A stretch of 64,000 nucleotides of DNA from contig NZ_SDPV01000001.1 in NCBI RefSeq assembly GCF_004135625.1, positions 618,501-682,500 of the forward strand, read 5' to 3'. This DNA comes from Pelagerythrobacter rhizovicinus. GTDB lineage: Bacteria > Pseudomonadota > Alphaproteobacteria > Sphingomonadales > Sphingomonadaceae. Each line of letters opens with the position of its first letter. Within the stretch, counting starts at the first letter, position 1. The notes under the pieces were generated by a model. The model was not told the origin of the DNA, made no database searches, and saw nothing but the letters and a program-made list of their open reading frames with translations. The position numbers and the translations under genes were made by a program. This document shows positions 25,450 through 32,536 of this stretch, in pieces.

Positions 25450-26896
25450 TCCGGCGCAAGCTTCGGCGGCCGGCGCGCCCCATGCGGCGTCCGGCGGTGG
25501 TGGCGCGGCCGGGGAAAGCGAGGGGCAGACGCCCCATACCGGCAGCCTTGCCCGGCGCATGCTGCTCATTGCGGCAGGCTGGATCATCATACTTCTGGTC
25601 GGCGGCGGGATAGCGCTCGAACGGACGCTGACGGGGCAGGTCCAGCAGAGCTTCGACGAACAGCTCGGCTACCTGCTCAACACGATGATCGTGATCTCCG
25701 AAGTCGGTCCCGACGGGGAGGTCTATTTCATCCGCCCTATCGGCGAGCCGCGCTTCCTTGAGCCGAATAGCGGCATGTACTGGCAGATCGCGGCCGAGGG
25801 GCGCGAAGGGTTCGAATCGTTCTCGCTCGGCGCGCAGCCCTCGCAGTCGCTGTGGGACCGGACATTGCAGCCGCAGGGCGATCACGTCGATCACGAACCG
25901 CACTTCTACGACAACAACCAGTTCCCCGAGGAGCCGCTGCGCGTGGTCGAGCGCACCGTCATCCTGCCGGAGAGCGACACGCGCTGGACCTTCATGGTCG
26001 CCTCCGCCCGCGAAAATCTCGACGCGCAGATCACCCGCATCCGCTCGATCCTGGTGTGGAGCTTTGCCGCGCTCGGCCTGGGCCTGTTCGGCATGGCGGT
26101 GCTGCAGAGCTACTACGGGCTGCTGCCGCTGCGCCGCATCCGCGCGGCCATTCAGCGCATCCGCACGACCGGCAGCAACCGCGTGTCGGATCCGCTTCCG
26201 CTCGAGGTCCAGCCGCTGGTGGAGGAGATCAATATGCTCCTCGCCCACTCCGAGCGGCAGGCGGAGGAGGCGCGCACCCACGCGGGCAATCTCGCCCATG
26301 CCCTCAAGACGCCGCTGACGGTGGTCAACAACGCCGCCACCGCGCACGCGCCCGATCTCGCCGACACGGTGATCCGCGAGGCGCGCGCCATGCGCCGCCA
26401 CGTCGATCATCACCTCGCCCGCGCGCGCGCCGTCGGCCGCCGCTCGGTCGGCCATGCCCGGACGACGGTGTGGGACAGCGCCGAAGCGGTGCGCCGCGCG
26501 GTCGAGCGGCTCTATCCGGACGTCCGTTTCGACATCGACGGCAACCGCGAGGTGCGCGTCGCGATCGAGCGGCAGGACCTCGACGAGATTCTCGGCAACC
26601 TGATCGAGAACGCCGCGAAGTACGGCGGCGGCAGCGTGTTCGTCACGATCGATGCCGAACGCGAGGCCGAACGCTGCGTGATCTGGGTCGAGGACGACGG
26701 CACCGGCATTCCCGAGGAAGAACGCATCCGCATCTTCGATCGCGGCGCGCGGCTCGACACCGACAAGCCGGGTACCGGCCTTGGCCTCGCCATTGTGCGC
26801 GACGTGGCCGAAATCTACGGTGGCAGCGTGGAGCTGGGCGAGAGCGAGGACCTCGGCGGGCTACTCGTCCGCCTGATCCTGCCGCGGGCGGCCTGA
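25376..26896 (+). CDS. PhoQ-like membrane sensor histidine kinase
   Basis: The protein has two transmembrane segments (about residues 62-82 and 226-246) flanking a periplasmic sensor domain, then a HAMP-like region. The phosphoacceptor is H308 in NLAHALKTPL, followed by ATPase boxes LGNLIENAAKYGG (N), EDDGTGIPEE (G1) and GTGLGLAI (G2). It pairs with the preceding response regulator. The start is uncertain: GTG at 25376 overlaps the regulator by 74 bp and gives a disordered N-tail. ATG at 25559 starts just before the first membrane segment but lacks a ribosome site. Confidence 0.9.
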   Translation: MRKSSRRSVASDTASTTPKTPRAPDPAQASAAGAPHAASGGGGAAGESEGQTPHTGSLARRMLLIAAGWIIILLVGGGIALERTLTGQVQQSFDEQLGYLLNTMIVISEVGPDGEVYFIRPIGEPRFLEPNSGMYWQIAAEGREGFESFSLGAQPSQSLWDRTLQPQGDHVDHEPHFYDNNQFPEEPLRVVERTVILPESDTRWTFMVASARENLDAQITRIRSILVWSFAALGLGLFGMAVLQSYYGLLPLRRIRAAIQRIRTTGSNRVSDPLPLEVQPLVEEINMLLAHSERQAEEARTHAGNLAHALKTPLTVVNNAATAHAPDLADTVIREARAMRRHVDHHLARARAVGRRSVGHARTTVWDSAEAVRRAVERLYPDVRFDIDGNREVRVAIERQDLDEILGNLIENAAKYGGGSVFVTIDAEREAERCVIWVEDDGTGIPEEERIRIFDRGARLDTDKPGTGLGLAIVRDVAEIYGGSVELGESEDLGGLLVRLILPRAA

Positions 26897-26981
26897 ACGC
26901 AATCGCCCGGGTTCTTCGGAACCGCAGGCCGTCTCGCGCATAAATCGGTTAGCCGAACTTCGTTACCCGGGAGAGGCCGTC

Positions 26982-27488
26982 ATGGCCCAGCGTATTCTTG
27001 CATCCGCCCTTCTTGCCGCCGCGACCATCGGGCTCGGCGCATGCAGCACCTACGACGACGGTTACGGATATTACGGCACCTCGGCCGGATATGGCAGCGG
27101 GTACTACGACGGCTACTACGACCGCAGCTCCTATCCGTATTACGGCTGGTACAACGACTACTACTACCCCGGCTCCGGCTATTACATCTACGATCGCCGC
27201 GGCCAGCGCCACCGCTGGGACGACGACACGCGCCGCTATTGGGAATCGCGCCGCGACCGCTACCGCGACCGGGGCGACCGGCGCGAGAACTGGTCGCGCT
27301 ATCGTCGCCAGGACGACCGGCGCTGGCGCGATGACGACCGCCGCGGCTGGCGTGACCGGGACCGGCGCGGTGACCGTAACCGCGGGGACCGCGAGCGGCG
27401 CTGGCGCGACAGGGACCTGGACGATGACCGCCGCTGGCGCGGCCGTGACCGTGACGATCGCCGCTGGCGGCGCGGCCGCGACGACTGA
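26982..27488 (+). CDS. Tyr-rich then Arg/Asp/Trp-rich low-complexity lipoprotein
   Basis: No family recognised. The 168-residue protein has a lipoprotein signal with lipobox LGAC (Cys21). A Gly/Tyr-rich stretch follows (about 22-65), then some 100 residues dominated by Arg, Asp and Trp in repeated RD, DRR and RW units. It should be anchored in a membrane with a strongly charged, unfolded tail. A GGGAGAGG site precedes the ATG. Composition may drive binding of nucleic acid, polysaccharide or peptidoglycan, but nothing in the sequence decides this. Parallel open frames on the same strand come from the repetitive composition. Confidence 0.75.
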   Translation: MAQRILASALLAAATIGLGACSTYDDGYGYYGTSAGYGSGYYDGYYDRSSYPYYGWYNDYYYPGSGYYIYDRRGQRHRWDDDTRRYWESRRDRYRDRGDRRENWSRYRRQDDRRWRDDDRRGWRDRDRRGDRNRGDRERRWRDRDLDDDRRWRGRDRDDRRWRRGRDD

Positions 27489-27497
27489 CGCGCTGTC

Positions 27498-27797
27498 TTA
27501 GCTGCCGCGCGCGCGTTCGTGGTGGCGGATCACTTCGTCGATGATGAAGCGCAGGAACTTTTCGGAGAATTCGGGGTCGAGGTGTGCTTCCTCGGCCAGC
27601 TTGCGCAGCCGGGCGATCTGCTTCTGCTCGCGCCCCGGATCGGCCGGGGGCAGGGCGTTGGCCGCCTTGTACTCGCCGACCGCCTGGGTGATGCGGAACC
27701 GCTCCGCCAGAATATGGATCAGGGCCGCGTCGATATTGTCGATGCTGCGGCGGAAGGCGGCGAGCTGCGCGTCGCCTGCGGAGTTGGAATCGGGCAT
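27498..27797 (-). CDS. Chorismate mutase, AroQ class
   Basis: The 99-residue all-helical protein has the AroQ layout: FRRSIDNIDAALIHILAERF with the active-site Arg, a middle helix with GEYKAAN, and FSEKFLRFIIDEVIRHHE. It turns chorismate into prephenate for Phe/Tyr synthesis. A much longer open frame continues upstream to 29072 but is antisense to the polyprenyl synthase gene and is rejected. The ATG at 27797 diverges from that gene 79 bp away. Confidence 0.9.
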   Translation of the reverse strand: MPDSNSAGDAQLAAFRRSIDNIDAALIHILAERFRITQAVGEYKAANALPPADPGREQKQIARLRKLAEEAHLDPEFSEKFLRFIIDEVIRHHERARGS

Positions 27798-27875
27798 CGC
27801 GGCAGGGCTTATCACGCGCCGCCGCGCAATTCCAAGCTTGCCAAGCCCGGTCCGCCGCAGCAATGCGTGCGCGCC

Positions 27876-28886
27876 ATGACAGCCGACGTCGTTCCCCTGC
27901 CGCGCCGCCGCCCCACGCTCGACCCGATGCTCGCGCTGACGGCGCATGGGATGAACGCGGTCAATGCCGTGATTCTCGAGCGGATGCAGAGCGACATTCC
28001 GCTGATCCCGCGGCTTGCCGGGCACCTGATTTCGGGCGGGGGCAAGCGCCTGCGCCCGATGCTGACGCTCGCGGGGGCGGAACTGGTCGGCTACCAGGGC
28101 GCGCGCCATCACAAGCTCGCCGCGGCGGTCGAGTTCATCCACACCGCCACGCTGCTGCACGACGATGTCGTGGACGGCAGCGAGCTCAGGCGCGGCAAGG
28201 CCGCCGCGAACATCATTTTCGGAAATCCGGCGACCGTGCTGGTCGGCGACTTCCTGTTCAGCCGCGCGTTCGAGCTGATGACGGAGGACGGCAGTCTCAA
28301 GGTCCTGAAGATCCTCTCCGGCGCGAGCGCGATCATCGCCGAGGGCGAAGTCTCGCAGCTCACCGCGCAGCGCCAGATCGAGACGAGCGAGGAACGCTAT
28401 CTCCAGATCATCGGCGCCAAGACGGCGGCGCTGTTCGCCGCCGCCAGCCGGATCGGCGCCGTGGTTGCCGAATGCGGCGAGCGCGAGGAGCAGGCGCTCG
28501 ACGATTACGGCCGCAATCTCGGCGTCGCCTTCCAGCTCGTCGACGATGCGATCGACTACGATTCCGACGCCGCCGAAATGGGCAAGGACCGGGGCGACGA
28601 CTTCCGCGAAGGCAAGATGACGCTGCCGGTGATCTTCGCCTATTCCCGCGGCACGCCGGAAGAACGCAAGTTCTGGCAGGCCGCCATCGCCGGGCACCGG
28701 ACGTCCGACGACGATCTCGCCGAAGCCATCGCGCTGATCGGCAAGTACGATGCGGTCGAGGCGACCCGCGACCGCGCCCGCCACTTCGCCGCCCGCGCGG
28801 TCGACGCCATCTCGATCTTCCCCGACGGAAAGGCCCGCGCGGCCATGGCCGAAGCCGCGCACTTCGCGGTGGCGCGGGGGTATTGA
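27876..28886 (+). CDS. Polyprenyl diphosphate synthase (quinone side chain)
   Basis: The 336-residue trans-prenyltransferase has both aspartate-rich motifs: DDVVD in LLHDDVVDGSELRRG (first) and DDAID in QLVDDAIDYDSD (second), plus GGGKRLRP. It elongates farnesyl diphosphate to the long chain used for ubiquinone, decaprenyl in most sphingomonads. The bulky residues before the first motif fit a long-chain enzyme. The frame opens further upstream, but the ATG at 27876 is where homology begins. Confidence 0.92.
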   Translation: MTADVVPLPRRRPTLDPMLALTAHGMNAVNAVILERMQSDIPLIPRLAGHLISGGGKRLRPMLTLAGAELVGYQGARHHKLAAAVEFIHTATLLHDDVVDGSELRRGKAAANIIFGNPATVLVGDFLFSRAFELMTEDGSLKVLKILSGASAIIAEGEVSQLTAQRQIETSEERYLQIIGAKTAALFAAASRIGAVVAECGEREEQALDDYGRNLGVAFQLVDDAIDYDSDAAEMGKDRGDDFREGKMTLPVIFAYSRGTPEERKFWQAAIAGHRTSDDDLAEAIALIGKYDAVEATRDRARHFAARAVDAISIFPDGKARAAMAEAAHFAVARGY

Positions 28887-28895
28887 GGATTCCTT

Positions 28896-29035
28896 CTCTC
28901 TCCCCCCGTCAGGGGAGAGATACGCAGGCTTACGAGCTTGCTCGCTAGTCGGAGTTGAGAGGGGCCGAAGCCGCAACGACGGTGGATGTTGCGCGAGTCC
29001 CCCTCTCCCAACCCTCTCCCCTGAAGGGGAGAGGG
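28896..29035. repeat. Intergenic element with two CTCTCCCC/GGGGAGAG hairpins
   Basis: Hairpin one (28896-28920) pairs TCTCTCCCC with GGGGAGAGA. Hairpin two (29012-29035) pairs CCCTCTCCCC with GGGGAGAGGG around a TGAA loop, a perfect 10-bp stem. A CTAGTCGGAGTTGAGAGGGG stretch between them resembles the core of repeat family A, so this may be a diverged relative. It fills most of the 205-bp gap between the polyprenyl synthase and hrpB. Confidence 0.65.
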
Positions 29036-29091
29036 CTATGCTCGCCCGATCTAGCTTTCGCCATGGCGACAAGGTGGGTTAGGGCACCCGC

Positions 29092-31692
29092 GTGAACCCG
29101 ACGCTCCCCATCCACGCCGTCCTGCCGGACCTCCTCGCCGCCCTGCGCACCTCCGGCGCGGCGGTGCTGGTCGCGCCGCCGGGGGCGGGCAAGACCACTG
29201 CCGTCGCTCCCGCGCTGCTGAACGAGGGCTGGTGCACCGGGCAGGTGATCCTCCTCAGCCCGCGTCGCGTGGCCGCGCGTGCGGCAGCCGAGCGGATGGC
29301 CGAGATGCTGGGCGAGAAAGCGGGCGAGACGGTCGGCTATCTGAGCCGACTCGACAGCCGAACCTCGGCCAGGACCCGCGTGCTCGTCATGACCGAGGCG
29401 ATCTTCGTCAACCGCGTGGTCGAGGACCCCGAGCTCGCGGGCGTCTCCGCCGTGCTGTTCGACGAGGCGCACGAGCGGCATCTCGACAGCGACCTCGGCC
29501 TGGCGCTCGCGCTCGAGAGCCGCGCGGTGCTGCGCGAGGACCTGCGCATCTGCGTGATGTCCGCGACTATCGACGGCGCGCGCTTCGCTCGCCTGCTGGG
29601 TGACGAAGCGCCCGTGATCGAGAGCGAGGGGCGTGCCTTTCCGCTCGAAATCAGATGGTTGGGATCGTCACCCGACAAGCGGATCGAAGACGCCATGGCG
29701 CAGGCCGTGCTCACCGCCTGGCGCGAGACGGAGGGCGACGTGCTCGCGTTCCTCCCCGGCGTGCGCGAGATCGAGCGCACGGACGAGCGGCTGGCCGAGC
29801 GCCTGCGCGAGGTGCCGATCCTCCCGCTGCACGGTCAGGTCGAGCCAGCGGGTCAGCGCGCCGCGATCCGCCGCGATCCGCAAGGCCGCCGCCGCATCGT
29901 CCTCGCCACGGCCATCGCCGAGACCTCGCTGACGCTCGACGGCGTTTCGGTCGTGGTCGACAGCGGCCTCGCCCGCCATGCCGAGTTCGACCGCGCGGCC
30001 GGCACCACGCACCTCGTCACCCGCCGGGCAAGCCAGGCCTCGGCCGGTCAGCGCGCGGGCCGCGCGGCGCGGCAGGGGCCGGGCGTCGCCTATCGCCTGT
30101 GGGAACAGGCCGCGCATCTCGGTCGCCCCGAATTCGACCTGCCGGAGATCGCCGCCGCCGACCTCGCGCCGCTCGCGCTCAACCTCGCGCGCTGGGGCAC
30201 GCACGACCCCGCTTCGCTCGCATGGCTCGATCCGCCGCCCGCGGCCTCGATCGCCTCCGCGCGCGAGCGGCTGATGCGGCTCGGCGCGCTCGACGGGGAG
30301 GGGCGGATCACCCTGCGCGGCGAGATGCTCGCGGCCCTGCCGCTCGACCCGGCGCACGCGGCGATGGTCCTCTTCGGCGCGGAGCAGGGCGCGGCGCGTG
30401 AGGCGGCAAAGATCGCGCTGCTGCTGCAGGAACGCGGCCTCGGAGGGCGCGGAGAGGACCTCGCGGCGCGCCTCCAGCGCTGGAACGCCGATCGCGCCCC
30501 CCGCGCCGAGGCGAGCCGCAAGCTCGCCGCGCGGTGGGCGGAGCGGGCGGAACATCAGCTCGCCGCTCCTTCTCGCCCTTACTTTCCATCCTCCGTTCGC
30601 CCTGAGCCTGTCGAAGGGCCGTCCCTTTCTTCGGGCGCCGCGCTGAAAAAGAAGAGCGGCCCTTCGACGAGCTCTGGGCGAACGGGTGGGAGATTGGGGC
30701 CCCGTGACAAGGCCCTGAGAGCGGAGGAAGGCAAGCAAGCGGACGTAGACGTTCCGCCGGCTATCCTCCTCGCCGCGGGCCTGCCCGACAACGTGGCCCG
30801 CCGGCGCGACCCCTCGGGCGAGCACTGGCTTTCGGCCGGCGGCCGCGGCTTCGTGCTCGACCCGGCGAGCCCGCTTGCGCGCACCGAGTGGCTCGCGATC
30901 GGCGACGCGCAGGGGCAGGCGAAAGGCGCGCGGATCACCGCCGCGCTCGCGCTGGAGGAGGCGGATCTCGAACGCTGGCTGCCCGAGCGGATCGAACGCC
31001 GCTCGGTCCTGCGGTGGAACGAGCGCGAGGGCAGGGTCGAGGCGCGGCTCGAGCGCCGCCTCGGCGCGATCGTCCTCGCCAGCGGCCCCGATCCCGCACC
31101 CGATCCAGCGGAGGTTGTGGATATCCTTGTGGAAAAGGCGGTGGAGAGGCTGGCGACGCTGCTCCCGCCCGAGCTCATCGCCCGACCGCGCTATGCCGGG
31201 ATCGAGGCGCTTTTACCCGAAGCGCTCGCGGAAACGGCCGACCTCTGGCTGCGGCCGCTGCTCGAGGGGCGCCGCGATCTCGCGGTGCCGCGCGGCAAGT
31301 TGGTCGATGCGCTCCTCGGCCAGCTCGACTGGGACAGCCGCCAGCGCCTCGACCGCGCCGCTCCGCGCGAGTTCGTCTCGCCCGCCGGCACGCGTCACCC
31401 GATCGACTATACCGGCGACGACGCGCCGAGCGTCGAGGTGCGCGTGCAGGCGCTGTTCGGGCTCGAGCGGCACCCGATGGTCGGTGACACGCCGCTCCTC
31501 CTCAAGCTCACCAGCCCGGCCGGCCGCCCGATCCAGGCGACCCGCGACCTGCCCGGCTTCTGGCGCGGAAGCTGGGCCGACGTGCGCAAGGACATGAAGG
31601 GCCGCTACCCCAAGCACCGCTGGCCCGAGGAGCCCTGGACCGAAGCCCCGAGCCTCAAGACGAAGAACGCCTTCTCGAATGGAGGCGCTTGA
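29092..31692 (+). CDS. hrpB: ATP-dependent RNA helicase HrpB with repeat-encoded insertion
   Basis: The 866-residue DEAH-box protein has Walker A PPGAGKTT (about residue 26), the DEAHERHLD box, helicase motifs SATID and QRAGRAARQGPG, and the HrpB-specific C-terminus with MKGRYPKHRWPE. It unwinds RNA with ATP; its role in bacteria is poorly known. The start is GTG at 29092. Residues about 501-530 are encoded by a palindromic repeat (30595-30683) and read RPEPVEGP ... GPSTSSGRT, absent from the family core, which makes the protein a little longer than usual. Confidence 0.93.
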   Translation: MNPTLPIHAVLPDLLAALRTSGAAVLVAPPGAGKTTAVAPALLNEGWCTGQVILLSPRRVAARAAAERMAEMLGEKAGETVGYLSRLDSRTSARTRVLVMTEAIFVNRVVEDPELAGVSAVLFDEAHERHLDSDLGLALALESRAVLREDLRICVMSATIDGARFARLLGDEAPVIESEGRAFPLEIRWLGSSPDKRIEDAMAQAVLTAWRETEGDVLAFLPGVREIERTDERLAERLREVPILPLHGQVEPAGQRAAIRRDPQGRRRIVLATAIAETSLTLDGVSVVVDSGLARHAEFDRAAGTTHLVTRRASQASAGQRAGRAARQGPGVAYRLWEQAAHLGRPEFDLPEIAAADLAPLALNLARWGTHDPASLAWLDPPPAASIASARERLMRLGALDGEGRITLRGEMLAALPLDPAHAAMVLFGAEQGAAREAAKIALLLQERGLGGRGEDLAARLQRWNADRAPRAEASRKLAARWAERAEHQLAAPSRPYFPSSVRPEPVEGPSLSSGAALKKKSGPSTSSGRTGGRLGPRDKALRAEEGKQADVDVPPAILLAAGLPDNVARRRDPSGEHWLSAGGRGFVLDPASPLARTEWLAIGDAQGQAKGARITAALALEEADLERWLPERIERRSVLRWNEREGRVEARLERRLGAIVLASGPDPAPDPAEVVDILVEKAVERLATLLPPELIARPRYAGIEALLPEALAETADLWLRPLLEGRRDLAVPRGKLVDALLGQLDWDSRQRLDRAAPREFVSPAGTRHPIDYTGDDAPSVEVRVQALFGLERHPMVGDTPLLLKLTSPAGRPIQATRDLPGFWRGSWADVRKDMKGRYPKHRWPEEPWTEAPSLKTKNAFSNGGA
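30595..30683. repeat. Palindromic repeat (PEPVEG/STSSGRT type) inside hrpB
   Basis: The left arm GTTCGCCCTGAGCCTGTCGA and following bases AGGGCCG pair with a right arm that differs at only 3 of 27 positions, separated by about 35 bp. This element type, whose arms translate as PEPVEG and STSSGRT, is widespread in sphingomonad and erythrobacterial genomes. Here it is read in frame as part of the HrpB protein. Confidence 0.85.
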
Positions 31693-31808
31693 TTTTGACG
31701 GCCCCGGGCCGCAAAGACGGCCTGCAAGCGCGACTGCGCGCCGCGGCCTATACCGCGAAGCCAAGGCGGGCGAGCGCCCGCCGCCCGGCGTTTGAGGACG
31801 AAACAAAA

Positions 31809-32087
31809 ATGGCAGCCCGTATCTATCAGCGACCCAAGAACGCGATGCAGTCCGGCAAGGCGCGCACGTCCGAATGGGTGCTCGAATTCGAACAGTCCGA
31901 AGCGCAGCGCCCGGACCCCCTGATGGGCTGGACCGGCAGCGCCGACACGCAGTCGCAGGTCGTGCTCACCTTCCCGAGCATGGAGGCGGCCCAGGCCTAT
32001 GCCGCGAAGTACGGCATTCCGGCGCGCGTCCATGCGACGCCTCCGCGCCACCTCAAGATCCAGGCCTACGCGGATAATTTCCGGTAA
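31809..32087 (+). CDS. NADH dehydrogenase accessory subunit, NDUFS4-type (ETC complex I)
   Basis: The 92-residue protein has the family pattern: ARIYQRPKNAMQSGKA at the start, WVLEFEQ, the LMGWTGSADTQSQVVLTFPS core and a YG..A.V.....RHLK end. It corresponds to the mitochondrial NDUFS4 subunit, found in alphaproteobacterial complex I, where it stabilises the electron-input module at the membrane. The ATG follows GAGGACG with an A-rich spacer. The nuo operon is not nearby. Confidence 0.92.
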   Translation: MAARIYQRPKNAMQSGKARTSEWVLEFEQSEAQRPDPLMGWTGSADTQSQVVLTFPSMEAAQAYAAKYGIPARVHATPPRHLKIQAYADNFR

Positions 32088-32091
32088 CCAG

Positions 32092-32243
32092 ATCCTCCCC
32101 GTTTTCGCGTAGCGCAAATGGGGAGGGGGACCGCCAGCCGCAGGCTGGTGGTGGAGGGGCAGGGCGCGCCATGGCCCCTCCGTCACGCGCCTGACGGCGC
32201 GCGCCACCTCCCCATTTGTGCTTTCGCAAAAATGGGGAGGATC
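32092..32243. repeat. Nested quasi-palindrome with CCTCCCC/GGGGAGG arms
   Basis: The outer arms are ATCCTCCCCGTTTTCGC-like and GCAAAAATGGGGAGGAT. The inner arms are GCGCAAATGGGGAGG and CCTCCCCATTTGTGC. The whole block of about 150 bp can fold into a cruciform-like structure. It lies downstream of the complex I subunit and immediately before a family A repeat and the SRP RNA gene. No gene is seen in it. Confidence 0.7.
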
Positions 32244-32262
32244 GGTGACTGTGCCCGTGCCC

Positions 32263-32330
32263 GACCCCTCCCGCGCGCGGGAGGGGAGCGAGACTTGCCA
32301 GTTTGCTGGCTAGTCGCAGCGGGGTGGGCC
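32263..32330 (-). repeat. Dispersed palindromic repeat, family A, copy 3 (inverted)
   Basis: Read on the minus strand it gives GCCCACCCCGCTGCGACTAG, then AAGTCTCGCTCCCCTCCCGC and GCGGGAGGGG, matching copies at 7671-7753 and 20179-20298. It ends just before the ffs promoter. Confidence 0.85.
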
Positions 32331-32337
32331 TGCGCGG

Positions 32338-32366
32338 TTGCAATTCGCTCGCTCTCCCGCCATATG
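32338..32366 (+). promoter_or_regulatory. Promoter of the SRP RNA gene
   Basis: TTGCAA (32338-32343) and CATATG (32361-32366) are separated by exactly 17 bp. The expected start point about 7 bases after the -10 falls at the first base pair of the SRP RNA terminal stem. Confidence 0.55.
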
Positions 32367-32372
32367 CGCCGC

Positions 32373-32462
32373 GGGAGTCGGGTGGACGTTCGCGTCCGCC
32401 AACCTGGTCAGGTCCGGAAGGAAGCAGCCATAACGGATGGCAGCGGGTCGCTCGGCTCCTTT
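32373..32462 (+). ncRNA. ffs: Signal recognition particle RNA, small bacterial type (4.5S)
   Basis: The conserved Ffh-binding hairpin GGTCAGGTCCGGAAGGAAGC with its GGAA tetraloop is present at about 32406-32426. The ends GGAGTCGGGT and GCTCGGCTCC pair over ten base pairs, counting G-U pairs, giving the terminal stem. A run of five T directly after it acts as terminator. The RNA joins Ffh to direct membrane proteins to the translocon. Its place just upstream of dnaX is usual in alphaproteobacteria. End positions are accurate to a few bases. Confidence 0.93.
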
Positions 32463-32536
32463 TTCACCCCGCTTTTTACCGCCGGTTTGGGCCGCCATGC
32501 ATGACATTGGCGGCGGTTGGCCCTACCTAAACGCGC

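Noticed and set aside
27798-29072. N-terminal extension of the chorismate mutase frame
   Set aside because: It is antisense to the polyprenyl synthase gene. Only the last 99 codons match chorismate mutase and have a plausible ATG.
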